Positions 32,794 through 42,238 of a DNA stretch of 64,000 nucleotides are shown here, one piece after another (position 1 is the stretch's first letter; every line of letters begins with the position of its first letter). The stretch comes from JADJAH01 sp964615795 (GTDB lineage: Bacteria > Bacteroidota > Ignavibacteria > Tepidaquicellales > Tepidaquicellaceae), in contig CAZTQR010000004.1 of NCBI GenBank assembly GCA_964615795.1, forward strand, positions 19,826 to 83,825, written 5' to 3'. A model generated the notes under the pieces. It saw nothing but the letters and a program-made list of their open reading frames with translations, searched no databases and was not told the DNA's origin. Both the position numbers and the translations under genes were made by a program.

Positions 32794-35700
32794 ATGAAGA
32801 AATTCTATCTGAATTTGGCAATTGCCGTAGCATTAGTGTGTACACTTGCGGCCGGCTCTGTCAAAGCGCAGGGTTTCAACAGTGTTACCACTCCGGACGG
32901 AGTGAACCTGACCGCAGTGGGAAATTCGGGTAAGCTTTACAGGTCCGGGAACGGGGGATCAACCTGGGTAAGCGTTCCCAATGGATCCGTAAACATGAAC
33001 TGTGTAACGTCTTTCGGAAATGACGTTTGGATTGCGGCAAACAGCGGAGCAATCTACAAGACACAGAAGACAATTTCTCCCCTTACTCTTTATTCCACAG
33101 GAACAGCGAATGACCTCAAGTCAGTGACATTTGTCAGCTCAAGCACCGGCTTTGCCTGCGGCGCTTCGGGGACAGTTGTCAAGTCAACTGACGGAGGCCT
33201 AACATGGTTCAACAGCAATACCGGAATTGCATCAGTTCAGTTGAATTCGATCAGCTTCCTGGATGCAAACAACGGAGTTGCAGTGGGCAATTCAGGAAGT
33301 ATCTACAGGACAACCAACGGAGGCAGTTCATGGAATTCTGAGGCATCCGGAACAACAAATAATCTTCTCAAGGTGAAGTATTTTGCCGACGGCCTGACCG
33401 CAGTGGGTGAATACGGAACACTCCTTGTCAACAACGGATCATGGACTTCTGTAAGCTCAAGAGTAAAGACTGACATAACCGGCGTAAGCGGAACGAGCAA
33501 TGCCAGCGTACACATTTGCGGCGGAGGCGGCTTCATCAGGAACAATACGGGCGGAAGTTCAAAGTTCCTGAATTTTGAACTTAATCCGATGATGGCCAAC
33601 CTCGTTGACATTTTTTACTTTGACGCAAACAAGGGATGGGCTGTCAGCAGTCTGAACGGCGTGATAATTTACACAACAAACGGAGGCGCCGGCTGGAGCA
33701 TGCCGACAGGCGCAACCATGTCAATGAGCTGGGTGTCAAAGCTCACTGCTTCCGGCGGCATAGGAAACAATCTTTGCGAACATCCTTTTGACAGAAACTC
33801 AATGTTCGTTGTTTACGGCTCCACAGTATATGTGAGCCGAAACAGAGGCGAGAACTGGACAAACATTGCTTCTATTACAGGAGGTGGCTCAGCTCACTCA
33901 TTCTATGTAAGTCCGCTTGATACGAACATCTGGATGGTTGCGATCACAGGCTCTCCTGACAAAGTGAAGAGAAGCACGAATTACGGAGCAACATGGACAG
34001 ACATTGTATCGGCAAACTTCAGCAATTACGGTCAGCCGCTGGAGATGGATCAGAACGATCCTTCGAAATACTACTTTGCACCTGACGGCGGCGGATTTTA
34101 CAGGTCAACAGATAACGGCGCATCATTTCAGGAGATCAGCGGCGCATATCCGTTCAGAAGCCCCTGTGACATTATTGTAATGTGGGACAGCTCGAATGTT
34201 GTATATGTTGCTGACGGTGTGACGGGCAGCGGCCTTGCTGAGATCTTCAAATCCACGAACAACGGAGTCAACTGGTTCAGGGTCCATACAAACGGATCAA
34301 GCAGTGAAATACCATCAATGTGTAATTCCGTATTCGATAAGAGTACGTTCTGGGCTACAAACTGGAGCGGCGGGCAATTCTACAAGACCACAGACTACGG
34401 CGACAGCTGGTTTCTGCATTCAACACAATCATCTTCAGGATGGGGCTCAGACTACTGTCATGAAGATCCTAACATGGTACTCAAAGGCACATACGGATCA
34501 CCAACCTGGCTTACAACGAACTCCGGGGCTAACTTCACATCTACTTCAGTCGGAGGCGGTGCAGGTGCCGGTATCATAGTTCCCGAAAGAGGTTATATGC
34601 TGAACATGCAGACCGGCGGTCTGTTCAAGATGAATATAGTTTACAATGATGTTACGGTTACGGCACAGGTTGATGTGCAGGCATTGTCTCTCGGTTCGCT
34701 TGGCACTGCTTATTATGAATCAGCTACCATAACACCGTCGGGGACAGTAAAGAACAACAACGGAGTTGCGAGCGCAACATTCACTGTCACCAGGAAGATC
34801 ACTCCGGGAAGCTACGTTTCTACAAAGACGGTCAGCAATCTGGCTTCAAACACTTCAACCAATGTAACATTCGATCCGTGGACATTCCAGTCCGGCACAG
34901 CATACACGGTGAAGGATTCTGTTTACATTGCAAGTGACGAAGTCCCGTCAAATGACGTGCTGAGCGGATCGCTCACACCATATGTCGGAACTGTATCTAC
35001 AAAACTGGATCAGCAATTCCCGACCGTTACTTTCCCGCCAACCGGATGGGCTACGACCGGCAGTGGTACAATGAGATGGTTATATGACCCTGTAAGCGCT
35101 TACGGAAGCGGAACGGGAAGTGCAAAGTACGATTTCTGGAATGCGCCCAACGGCACTACTCAGTATCTTGCAACGTCGACATTTACTGCTTCCACCAGCG
35201 GTGATTCGCTCACTTATGATTATGCATATTCGCCGTATTCAGGTTCGACTGATTCCATAATCATTGAGACTTCGACAAACGGCGGGTCATCATATTCCGT
35301 GCTGGTAAGATTGTACGGAAGCACATCTGCAAGCGGTCCATACTCACTAAACACCGCGCCGGCACAGGGTTCGGCATTTACACCTTCTTCTTCACAATGG
35401 CTTTCCAAATCGTGGGGACTGCCGGCCGGAACAAACAGGGTCAGATTCAAGGCAAGGAGTAATTTCGGAAACAACTTCTTCATCGACAACATAGCAGTGG
35501 AAAGCGGTTCGCTTTATACTCAGCTGAATGTCAAGATGGGGCCGGAAGGTTATCTTAACGGATCTTCCCTCAGGATGCGGGATACGGTAAGGGTGTACCT
35601 AAGGAATACCTCGAATCCGTTTGCAATTGTTGACTCTTCCAGGGTGGTCTTTGACTCAGTTACATTTACGGCACCGTGCGTATTCAAGTATGCGAATTCG

Positions 35701-36168
35701 GGAACGTACTACATTCAGGTTCTTCACAGAAATGCTCTCGAGACATGGAGCAAGACAGGCGGAGAAGCGATCACAAAGGGCGTATTCTCTTCGTTTGATT
35801 TCACTTCGGCGCAGTCACAGTCATACGGAAGCAATTCCGTGCAGGCCGGTTCTTACTGGCTGTTCTTCAGCGGCGACATAAATCAGGACGGTTCGATAGA
35901 CGGCTCAGACCTTGTTGCAATTGACAACGATGCCTTCAATTTCGAATCCGGCTATGTATCAACCGATGTGAACGGTGACGGGACCGTTGACGGCTCTGAC
36001 CTTGCCGTTACGGACAACAATGCTTCAAACTTCATCTCAAAAGTGACACCTGGAACTTCTCCGAGCGATCTGATAACCTTGAAGGAGAAGATCAAGGCAG
36101 CGAATGAGAAGTACAGAAAAACAGCGAAGACTACGGAGTCAGTACGAAACTCCGGCGTAACAAAGTAA
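32794..36168 (+). CDS. Secreted Ycf48/BNR-like beta-propeller with added jelly-roll and dockerin-like modules (paralogue 5 of 5)
   Basis: 1124 residues, the longest paralogue. Signal peptide at 1-25. The propeller core (about 26-630) has GFNSVTTPDGVN, Asp boxes and the island blocks CGGGGFIRNN near residue 242, NFSNYGQPLEMDQNDP, FRSPCDIIVM and CHEDP. Residues about 635-730 look like a CARDB/Ig-like domain, and about 736-900 resemble a cleaved-adhesin/MAM-type jelly roll (TGWATTGSGTMRW, FIDNIAVESGS). A module with YYIQVLHRNALETWSK follows, then two EF-hand loops (DINQDGSIDGSDLVAID; DVNGDGTVDGSDLAVTD) near residue 1030. A Lys-rich tail of about 35 residues ends the protein. No T9SS domain of the usual type is present. 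Confidence 0.82.
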   Translation: MKKFYLNLAIAVALVCTLAAGSVKAQGFNSVTTPDGVNLTAVGNSGKLYRSGNGGSTWVSVPNGSVNMNCVTSFGNDVWIAANSGAIYKTQKTISPLTLYSTGTANDLKSVTFVSSSTGFACGASGTVVKSTDGGLTWFNSNTGIASVQLNSISFLDANNGVAVGNSGSIYRTTNGGSSWNSEASGTTNNLLKVKYFADGLTAVGEYGTLLVNNGSWTSVSSRVKTDITGVSGTSNASVHICGGGGFIRNNTGGSSKFLNFELNPMMANLVDIFYFDANKGWAVSSLNGVIIYTTNGGAGWSMPTGATMSMSWVSKLTASGGIGNNLCEHPFDRNSMFVVYGSTVYVSRNRGENWTNIASITGGGSAHSFYVSPLDTNIWMVAITGSPDKVKRSTNYGATWTDIVSANFSNYGQPLEMDQNDPSKYYFAPDGGGFYRSTDNGASFQEISGAYPFRSPCDIIVMWDSSNVVYVADGVTGSGLAEIFKSTNNGVNWFRVHTNGSSSEIPSMCNSVFDKSTFWATNWSGGQFYKTTDYGDSWFLHSTQSSSGWGSDYCHEDPNMVLKGTYGSPTWLTTNSGANFTSTSVGGGAGAGIIVPERGYMLNMQTGGLFKMNIVYNDVTVTAQVDVQALSLGSLGTAYYESATITPSGTVKNNNGVASATFTVTRKITPGSYVSTKTVSNLASNTSTNVTFDPWTFQSGTAYTVKDSVYIASDEVPSNDVLSGSLTPYVGTVSTKLDQQFPTVTFPPTGWATTGSGTMRWLYDPVSAYGSGTGSAKYDFWNAPNGTTQYLATSTFTASTSGDSLTYDYAYSPYSGSTDSIIIETSTNGGSSYSVLVRLYGSTSASGPYSLNTAPAQGSAFTPSSSQWLSKSWGLPAGTNRVRFKARSNFGNNFFIDNIAVESGSLYTQLNVKMGPEGYLNGSSLRMRDTVRVYLRNTSNPFAIVDSSRVVFDSVTFTAPCVFKYANSGTYYIQVLHRNALETWSKTGGEAITKGVFSSFDFTSAQSQSYGSNSVQAGSYWLFFSGDINQDGSIDGSDLVAIDNDAFNFESGYVSTDVNGDGTVDGSDLAVTDNNASNFISKVTPGTSPSDLITLKEKIKAANEKYRKTAKTTESVRNSGVTK

Positions 36169-36190
36169 CGGAGCAACATAATCTTATATC

Positions 36191-36228
36191 GAAGGACAGT
36201 TTTGAAAGAAACTGTCCTTCATTTTTTT
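36191..36228 (+). terminator. Intrinsic terminator after paralogue 5
   Basis: GAAGGACAGTTT and AAACTGTCCTTC pair perfectly around a six-base loop, followed by ATTTTTTT. Confidence 0.92.
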
Positions 36229-36295
36229 GATTCCGGTGATTAGTTTTGCCGGTGGCATTAAGAACAACTGGTTAAATAAGATTCCGCAATTGCAA

Positions 36296-37459
36296 ATGAA
36301 CCACTTTTGCTTGAAGAAGACATTCGCATATATTGCTTTGCTCTGCATTGTCCTTATGTCGTATGCCGCGGCGTTCGGACAAAGCACAGACGACCTTGTT
36401 CAGAAGTGCATTGGGGAGATCTATCATTTGCAGTTTGATTCAGCAAGGATAAATGCGGACCTGATCATCAGGAATGATCCAGGAGATCCCAAGGGTTATT
36501 TCTTTGATGCGATGATAGTATGGTGGAACATCAACATCAATAAGGAGAATACATCGCTTGACGGGGAGTTCTTCAAGAAGGCAGACAAAGTGATTGAGGT
36601 TGCCGATAGGGTTCTTGAAAAGAATGAGAATGATCAGAATGCATTGTTCTATAAAGGCGGGGCGCTCGGCTACAAAGGGCTTGTTTACAGCATCAGGGAG
36701 AACTGGTTCAAAGCGGCGGAATACGGCAAAGAGGCGCTGAACCTCCTTCAGGAGGCGTATGAACTCGATCCGGGAAACAAGGATGTGATGTTCGGCGTCG
36801 GACTGTACAACTATTTTGCCGAGTATGTTCCTGAGGTCTATCCTGTAGTGAAGCCGCTGATGCTCATTTTCCCGAAAGGGGACAAGCTGAAAGGGCTTTC
36901 ACAGATCAAGGAAACTGCCGCAAGCGCAAAGTATGCAAAGAACGAGGCGAGGTATGTACTTGCATATCTTTATCTTTTATATGAGAAAAACTATATGGAA
37001 TCGGAGCAATATTCGCTTTCTCTTCATCAGGAATTTCCTGAAAATCCTTTGTTTGAGAAGTATCTGCTCAACAGCTATGTGGGATTGGGGAAATGGCAGG
37101 AGGCGCGAAGCGGTTGGCTGAACCTCATTCAGAAGATCGACAGCGGCAAGTTCGGTTACGGAAGCCGTGCTTTGGCACGCGAAGCAAATTATTACACTGC
37201 CTTAAGTTTTCTCAAACTGGGACAACCGCTTGACGGTGAGAAATATGTTGTAAAGGCGGAGGAGATCACAAAGCAGGCCGACCCTGAAAATGAATCTGCC
37301 ATTACCGCTTACATCAATCTCCTGAGCGGTATGATAAATGATGCCAAAGGAAACAGGTCAACTGCGGATATGTATTACGATAAGGTGCTTGCGATGAAGA
37401 ACTTTCAAAACTCGCATCAGGAAGCTGAGAGACTGAAGTCGGAAAGGTTTAAGCATTAG
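36296..37459 (+). CDS. Exported TPR protein
   Basis: 387 residues from the ATG at 36296 (the frame is open upstream to 36227, but that part overlaps the end of the terminator and precedes a normal signal peptide). Residues 1-27 (NHFCLKKTFAYIALLCIVLM) are a signal peptide ending near AAAFGQ. The mature protein is helical with TPR-like units (GEIYHLQFDSARINADLIIR; ENDQNALFYKGGALGYKGLV; ARYVLAYLYLLYEKNYMESE; NPLFEKYLLNSYVGLGKWQE). It is probably a periplasmic or outer-membrane-associated scaffold. Partner unknown. It is monocistronic and converges with pdxH. Confidence 0.75.
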   Translation: MNHFCLKKTFAYIALLCIVLMSYAAAFGQSTDDLVQKCIGEIYHLQFDSARINADLIIRNDPGDPKGYFFDAMIVWWNININKENTSLDGEFFKKADKVIEVADRVLEKNENDQNALFYKGGALGYKGLVYSIRENWFKAAEYGKEALNLLQEAYELDPGNKDVMFGVGLYNYFAEYVPEVYPVVKPLMLIFPKGDKLKGLSQIKETAASAKYAKNEARYVLAYLYLLYEKNYMESEQYSLSLHQEFPENPLFEKYLLNSYVGLGKWQEARSGWLNLIQKIDSGKFGYGSRALAREANYYTALSFLKLGQPLDGEKYVVKAEEITKQADPENESAITAYINLLSGMINDAKGNRSTADMYYDKVLAMKNFQNSHQEAERLKSERFKH

Positions 37460-37526
37460 GAAAATCATCATCTCTAGGCAAGCTGAATTCCGGCATTTGT
37501 GAGTCTGGATGCAGATCACATAGATC

Positions 37527-38216
37527 TTACGGATACAGTCTGGATTTTGTCCACTTGCCGCCATTGGAGGATTCGTACAGGATCCTGTCATGAAGGCGGT
37601 TCACGCGTCCTTGCCAGAACTCTAATCTGATTGGTTTAAGTAACAGGCCTCCCCAGTTTTCCGGCCGTGGAATCTCCTTTCCGCTGAATTTCTTTTCGAG
37701 TTCGCCTGCCGCATTCTCAAGTTCATCCCTTCCCGAAAGCACTTTGCTTTGTGCAGATACTGCGGCGCCGATCTGGCTACCGCGCGGACGGCTGTGAAAA
37801 TATTCATCTGACTCCTCCGGTGAGATCCTGCTTACACTGCCTTCAATCCGTATCTGCCGATACAATTCAAGCCAGAGGAACGTCATTGAGGCATTCGCAT
37901 TCTCCTTAAGATCATTGCCCTTGCGGCTGTCATAGTTCGTAAAGAATATGAAACCCTCGTCGCTGAATCCTTTGAGAAGCATTACCCTCCCTGACGGCCT
38001 GCCGTCTGCAGAGCATGTTGAGAGATGAAACGCATTCGGCTCAAGCACCTTGTTCTCAAGCGCCTCGCTGAACCACTTCTCAAACTGCTGTACAGGGTCA
38101 TCGCTCATAGTCTTCTCGTCTATGCCGTTTGAGATGTACTCATTGCGGAAGTTTGCAACAAGCTGTCTTATTGACTTATTCTTCACATCCTTCAGCTCTA
38201 CGCCGCCCAGTTTCAT
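37527..38216 (-). CDS. pdxH: Pyridoxamine 5'-phosphate oxidase
   Basis: 229 residues from the ATG at 38216. PdxH oxidises pyridoxine or pyridoxamine phosphate to pyridoxal phosphate with FMN and oxygen. Typical blocks: HLSTCSADGRPSGRVMLLKG, FFTNYDSRKGNDL (FMN site), WLELYRQIRIEGSV, EYFHSRPRGSQIGA and the C-terminal WQGRVNRLHDR. The frame is open upstream to 38249, but a promoter (38247-38276) overlaps that part, so 38216 is preferred. It is a single gene, divergent from dprA. Confidence 0.95.
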   Translation of the reverse strand: MKLGGVELKDVKNKSIRQLVANFRNEYISNGIDEKTMSDDPVQQFEKWFSEALENKVLEPNAFHLSTCSADGRPSGRVMLLKGFSDEGFIFFTNYDSRKGNDLKENANASMTFLWLELYRQIRIEGSVSRISPEESDEYFHSRPRGSQIGAAVSAQSKVLSGRDELENAAGELEKKFSGKEIPRPENWGGLLLKPIRLEFWQGRVNRLHDRILYESSNGGKWTKSRLYP

Positions 38217-38246
38217 ATATCTTTGTAAGATGAATTGATTAGCGCT

Positions 38247-38276
38247 CAAATTAACCTTGCAGTGATGAAGTTACAA
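38247..38276 (-). promoter_or_regulatory. Promoter candidate for pdxH
   Basis: On the minus strand TTG (38274-38276), 20 bases, TAATTTG (38247-38253). It overlaps the upstream extension of the pdxH frame. Confidence 0.55.
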
Positions 38277-38405
38277 TGTAATGAAATTTCTCCCTCACGA
38301 ATCCCGCTGATGCAGAAGTAATCTTGAGCAGTGTTTTTTGAGGTTCAATTAATGTGATTTAATGAGTAAATTTGCATTGAGATAAATGAACAGGTTCCGA
38401 TACTT

Positions 38406-39524
38406 ATGAATGATCTTTGCTACCTGTACTTTCTGAGTTCCGTAAGAAATCTCGGATCTTGGAGGATCAGAAACATTATTGACCGGTACGATAATTCCGA
38501 AAAGTTCTTTAAGGCAGTTGAAAGCGGTTATCTGAGGGCTGAGGGAATTGATGTTCAGATGACTTCAAACATTGCGGAAGCTCTCGGCAGGAAAGCTGAA
38601 GTTGAACGGGAGTTTGAGAAACTCCGTGAATTGGCCGAGATGAGGAAGATAAGAATGTGTTCATTGTTTGACGATGATTTCCCCGCAAATCTCCGGACTG
38701 TTTCGGGATCTCCGGTAATGTTCTTTTACAAAGGCAATCTCACCGGGCTTGACAGGTATTCGATAAGCATTGTTGGAACAAGAACGCCGACCGAATACGG
38801 CAAGCACACATGTGAGATATTGACCGAGGCAGTTTCCCGCTACGGCATCCCTGTTGTCAGCGGTTTTGCAAGGGGAATAGACACGGTTGCACACAGGACT
38901 GCGATCAGATCCGGGAATGTCACTTACGCGGTTTTTGGTTGCGGTGTTGATGTCATCTATCCGTCGGAAAACAGGAAGCTCTACGAGGAAGTGATTGAAA
39001 ACGGAGCCGTCATATCCGAGTTTCCTCCGGGCACAAAGCCGGACCGGATGAACTTTCCGAGAAGAAACAGGATAATCAGCGGATTGAGCATCGGCACAAT
39101 AGTGATTGAAAGCAGTGTTAACGGCGGGGCCGTGCTGACAGGAGAGTATGCGCTGGAACAAAACAGGGAAGTGTTTGCTGTGCCGGGCTTTATTCATTCG
39201 AGGCAGTCAGAGGGAACCAATGAGATGATAAAAAGAGGGCAGGCAAAGCTGATAACATGCATTGATGATGTGATATGCGAACTTGAAAGAAAACTTGCCC
39301 CGCTTATCGGTGGGCAACTCACACTGCCGGAGCGGCAGCAAACAGCAGATATGACAACTGAAGAAAGGCACATACTTGAAACACTTAAGCGCGAACCCAT
39401 TCACATTGACCTGATAAGCGAATTGTCAGGCAAGCCGGTGAATGAATGCCTTGTTCATTTGCTTTCGCTTGAGTTCAAACAGCTTGCGCGACAGTTGCCG
39501 GGCAAGTTCTTTACAAGTTACTGA
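38406..39524 (+). CDS. dprA: DNA-processing protein DprA
   Basis: 372 residues. DprA loads RecA on incoming single-stranded DNA during natural transformation. The N-terminal helical part (1-85) is followed by the Rossmann-type DprA domain: ISIVGTRTPTEYG, PVVSGFARGIDTVAH, AVFGCGVDVIYPSENR, EFPPGTKPDRMNFPRRNRII and VIESSVNGGAVLT. A C-terminal winged-helix part (about 315-372) has ILETLKREPIHIDLISELSG. First gene of a run with DUF3109, rpoN, hslV and hslU. A TAAATTTG element lies about 30 bases upstream. Confidence 0.95.
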   Translation: MNDLCYLYFLSSVRNLGSWRIRNIIDRYDNSEKFFKAVESGYLRAEGIDVQMTSNIAEALGRKAEVEREFEKLRELAEMRKIRMCSLFDDDFPANLRTVSGSPVMFFYKGNLTGLDRYSISIVGTRTPTEYGKHTCEILTEAVSRYGIPVVSGFARGIDTVAHRTAIRSGNVTYAVFGCGVDVIYPSENRKLYEEVIENGAVISEFPPGTKPDRMNFPRRNRIISGLSIGTIVIESSVNGGAVLTGEYALEQNREVFAVPGFIHSRQSEGTNEMIKRGQAKLITCIDDVICELERKLAPLIGGQLTLPERQQTADMTTEERHILETLKREPIHIDLISELSGKPVNECLVHLLSLEFKQLARQLPGKFFTSY

Positions 39525-39531
39525 TGAGCGG

Positions 39532-40080
39532 TTGACAAAGTTCATTATTGACGACAGGATCTTCAGCGTGAAGTTTTCCTGTGATGTAAGCAAATGTTTC
39601 GGCGCCTGCTGTACTTTGAAAGGTGCGGGCGGTGCGCCGTTGCTGAAGGAAGAAGTGCCCCGGATGAAGAAACTGATTGAAACGGTCAAAGGATACCTTA
39701 GCCCGCGTCACAGAGAGCTTCTGGAGAAAGAAGGATTCCTTGAGATCACAGAAGGGGAGTTCGGCATAAAGAGTGTTGATGACAAAGAGTGTGTTTTTGC
39801 GTATTACGAAGAAGGAATAGCAAAGTGTTCGTTTCAGAAAGCGTATTATGAGAAGAGGACTGGATTTCCCAAACCAATCTCCTGCCATCTCTTTCCGATA
39901 CGAATCAAAGGCCAAAGGAGGAACATAATCAGATATGAAGAGCTTTACGAATGCCAGGACGCTCTCGACAAGGGAGAAACAGAGAACATCACCGTGTTTG
40001 AATTTCTGGAGGAAGCGCTGGTACGGGAATATGGCAGGGAATTTTTCAATGCACTGAAAAAAAGATATTTGGAGGACTGA
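39532..40080 (+). CDS. DUF3109 family protein (cysteine-cluster)
   Basis: 182 residues from a TTG at 39532, eight bases after the dprA stop. The frame is open back to an ATG at 39442 inside dprA, but family members start just before an (F)IIDD motif, here TKFIIDDRIFSVKF. Conserved cysteines CDVSKCFGACC, then GAPLLKEEVP, and CSFQKAYYEK and CHLFPIR, match DUF3109, a YkgJ-like family that probably binds a metal or FeS cluster. Function unknown. The stop lies two bases before the rpoN ATG, so the genes are co-transcribed. Confidence 0.8.
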   Translation: MTKFIIDDRIFSVKFSCDVSKCFGACCTLKGAGGAPLLKEEVPRMKKLIETVKGYLSPRHRELLEKEGFLEITEGEFGIKSVDDKECVFAYYEEGIAKCSFQKAYYEKRTGFPKPISCHLFPIRIKGQRRNIIRYEELYECQDALDKGETENITVFEFLEEALVREYGREFFNALKKRYLED

Positions 40081-40082
40081 TT

Positions 40083-41636
40083 ATGCTTAAGCAATATCAA
40101 ACACAGAAACAGGTACAGAAGCTCTTACCGAAGATTGTACTCAGCCAGAACCTTCTTGCAATTCCGTCAATTGCCCTCGACAATATTGTTAAGCGCGAGC
40201 TAGAACAGAATCCTCTTCTCGAAGAAGGGCCCGAACTGGAAAGCGAACCGACTGATGATGCTCTTCTGAATGATGAGAAGGATCAGCCGGACGAGGATGC
40301 CGTAAGAGATAATCCTTCCCCGGCAGAGATGTCGGAAGAGGCCGGAGGCGAAATTGAAACAGAGGAGGCGGATACAAAAGCGGAAGGTCCAGACAAGAAT
40401 GATGAATACGACTGGGACGAATATTTTCAGAACGAAGCCGAGGAGTACGCATCGTATGAGAGTACCGAACCAAGGGCCTTTGATTACAGCAGTATTGCGG
40501 ATGATGGTGGTAAACTGCACGAGAGCCTGCTTCTTCAGCTTCATCTGACTGATGTTTCTCCGAAGATCATTTTTGCGGCTGAAGAAATAATCTGGTCTTT
40601 GAACGAGGACGGATTTCTTACCGAAGAACCGGAAGACATACTGAATGACCTTAAGGTGAAGAAGGCCGGTACTGAATTTGAAGATGAAGACTTTACCCCT
40701 GCCGACTTCAATGCTGCGCTGGAACTGATACAGAAAGAACTTGACCCTCCTGGCATCGGCGCAAGGAACCTGAAGGAATGCCTCCTCATACAGATCGAGA
40801 GAGGGAAATACCCTGACCATCTGAAAGCGCTTGCTTCGGAAGCCGTCTCAATGCATTTTGATGACATTGTAAGGAAGCGTTTTGAGAGGCTTGAAAAAGA
40901 GCTGAGCGCTACGCCGGAGGAAATGAAGCAGGTCTTTGAACTTCTCCACAGGCTTAATCCGAAACCCGGATACAGTGAGAATGCCGAGCCCGAGAATTAC
41001 ATTGTCCCTGACCTCATAGTGAGGTCAAGAGACGGCAGTTACGATATCTTCATCAACGAAAGGTTCACACCTTCTTTGAGAGTGAATGGCGCATACAAGG
41101 ATATGTACTTGAACGGCAAGAGTACGCTTGACCAAAATACCAAGACTTATCTACTCAATAATTTCAACCGTGCCAAGTGGTTCATCGAAGCCATCAACTC
41201 AAGAAGAGATACGATGATAAAGATAATGGAGGCAATAATCAGGAGGCAGAAGGAATTCTTTGACAGCAACGGAGAGGGCCTCAGGCCTATGCTTGAGAAG
41301 GAAGTGGCGGAAGAGATCGGAATGGATACATCAACCGTCAGCAGGGCTGTGAGGAACAAATATGTGCAGACAGACTTTGGCATATACGAGCTGAGGTCAT
41401 TCTTCACAGGCACAATGCACAAAGCCGACGGTGAAGATGTTTCGAACATGGAGATAAAAGAGAAGCTGAAACAGCTCATTGACAATGAGAACAAGAGCCA
41501 TCCTCTCACGGACCTTCAGCTTTCGCGCGAACTTGCCAAAAGCGGATATGAAGTTGCCAGAAGAACAGTGGCAAAATACCGCGAAGCGCTTGATCTGCCA
41601 ATTGCAAGACTGAGAAGGGAATTGAAATTGAAATGA
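40083..41636 (+). CDS. rpoN: RNA polymerase sigma-54 factor
   Basis: 517 residues. Region I at the N terminus (LPKIVLSQNLLAIPSIALDN) is Leu/Gln-rich and contacts activators; an acidic region II (about 45-140) follows; region III holds the core-binding domain (DGFLTEEPEDIL, DPPGIGARNLKECLLIQ) and the helix-turn-helix (VAEEIGMDTSTVSRAV, then RNKYVQTDFGIYEL). The C-terminal RpoN box ARRTVAKYRE, which recognises the -24 element, is intact. A GGAGG Shine-Dalgarno stands at the right distance from the ATG. Bacterial enhancer-binding proteins must be encoded elsewhere. Confidence 0.96.
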   Translation: MLKQYQTQKQVQKLLPKIVLSQNLLAIPSIALDNIVKRELEQNPLLEEGPELESEPTDDALLNDEKDQPDEDAVRDNPSPAEMSEEAGGEIETEEADTKAEGPDKNDEYDWDEYFQNEAEEYASYESTEPRAFDYSSIADDGGKLHESLLLQLHLTDVSPKIIFAAEEIIWSLNEDGFLTEEPEDILNDLKVKKAGTEFEDEDFTPADFNAALELIQKELDPPGIGARNLKECLLIQIERGKYPDHLKALASEAVSMHFDDIVRKRFERLEKELSATPEEMKQVFELLHRLNPKPGYSENAEPENYIVPDLIVRSRDGSYDIFINERFTPSLRVNGAYKDMYLNGKSTLDQNTKTYLLNNFNRAKWFIEAINSRRDTMIKIMEAIIRRQKEFFDSNGEGLRPMLEKEVAEEIGMDTSTVSRAVRNKYVQTDFGIYELRSFFTGTMHKADGEDVSNMEIKEKLKQLIDNENKSHPLTDLQLSRELAKSGYEVARRTVAKYREALDLPIARLRRELKLK

Positions 41637-41685
41637 GCAGGATTCGCTCAATATTGACAATTTTTGACTAACCAAACAAATCTGC

Positions 41686-42231
41686 TTGAATAGCCACATC
41701 CGCTTCCATTCAACTACGGTGATCGGCCTGATAAGGGACGGCATCGCCGTAATCGGCAGTGACGGACAGGTTACAATGGGTCCGACTGTTGTAAAACACA
41801 CAACCAAAAAAGTCCGGAAACTCTATAACGACAAAGTGCTTGCAGGATTTGCAGGCGCCACTTCGGATGCCTTTACGCTTTTCGAGAGGTTCGAAGCAAA
41901 ACTCGAACAGTATAAAGGTAATCTTCCGAGGGCAGCGGTCGAGCTGGCCAAGGAATGGAGGACAGATAAATACCTGCGAAGGCTTGAGGCTCTGCTGGCA
42001 GTTCTTGACAGGCAAAATGCACTTATCATTTCCGGAACCGGGGATGTGATTGAACCTGATGACGGCATAGTGGCTATCGGCTCGGGAGCGCCGTATGCGC
42101 TTACTGCCGCAAGAATGCTGGTCAAATACACAAAACTTGACGCTAAGCATATAGTGAAGGAAGCACTGGAACAGGCGGCGGATATCTGCATTTATACAAA
42201 CAACAACATCAGCATCGAAACTCTAAAATAA
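41686..42231 (+). CDS. hslV: ATP-dependent protease subunit HslV
   Basis: 181 residues. HslV is the threonine peptidase of the HslUV protease. The mature N terminus is expected at TTVIGLIRDG (Thr about residue 10), followed by GSDGQVTMG, KVRKLYNDKVLAGFAGATSDAF and GDVIEPDDGIVAIGSG, all typical. No ATG is available in front of these; a TTG at 41686 is the only reasonable start and leaves a nine-residue propeptide (NSHIRFHS) that must be removed to expose the catalytic Thr. It is followed by hslU after seven bases. Confidence 0.95.
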   Translation: MNSHIRFHSTTVIGLIRDGIAVIGSDGQVTMGPTVVKHTTKKVRKLYNDKVLAGFAGATSDAFTLFERFEAKLEQYKGNLPRAAVELAKEWRTDKYLRRLEALLAVLDRQNALIISGTGDVIEPDDGIVAIGSGAPYALTAARMLVKYTKLDAKHIVKEALEQAADICIYTNNNISIETLK

Positions 42232-42238
42232 GAAAGGA

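Noticed and set aside
40189..40820. Long open frames antisense to rpoN
   Set aside because: They mirror the codon bias of rpoN, have no family resemblance and no ribosome site. Similar antisense frames in the thiolase, gatB and propeller genes were left out for the same reason.
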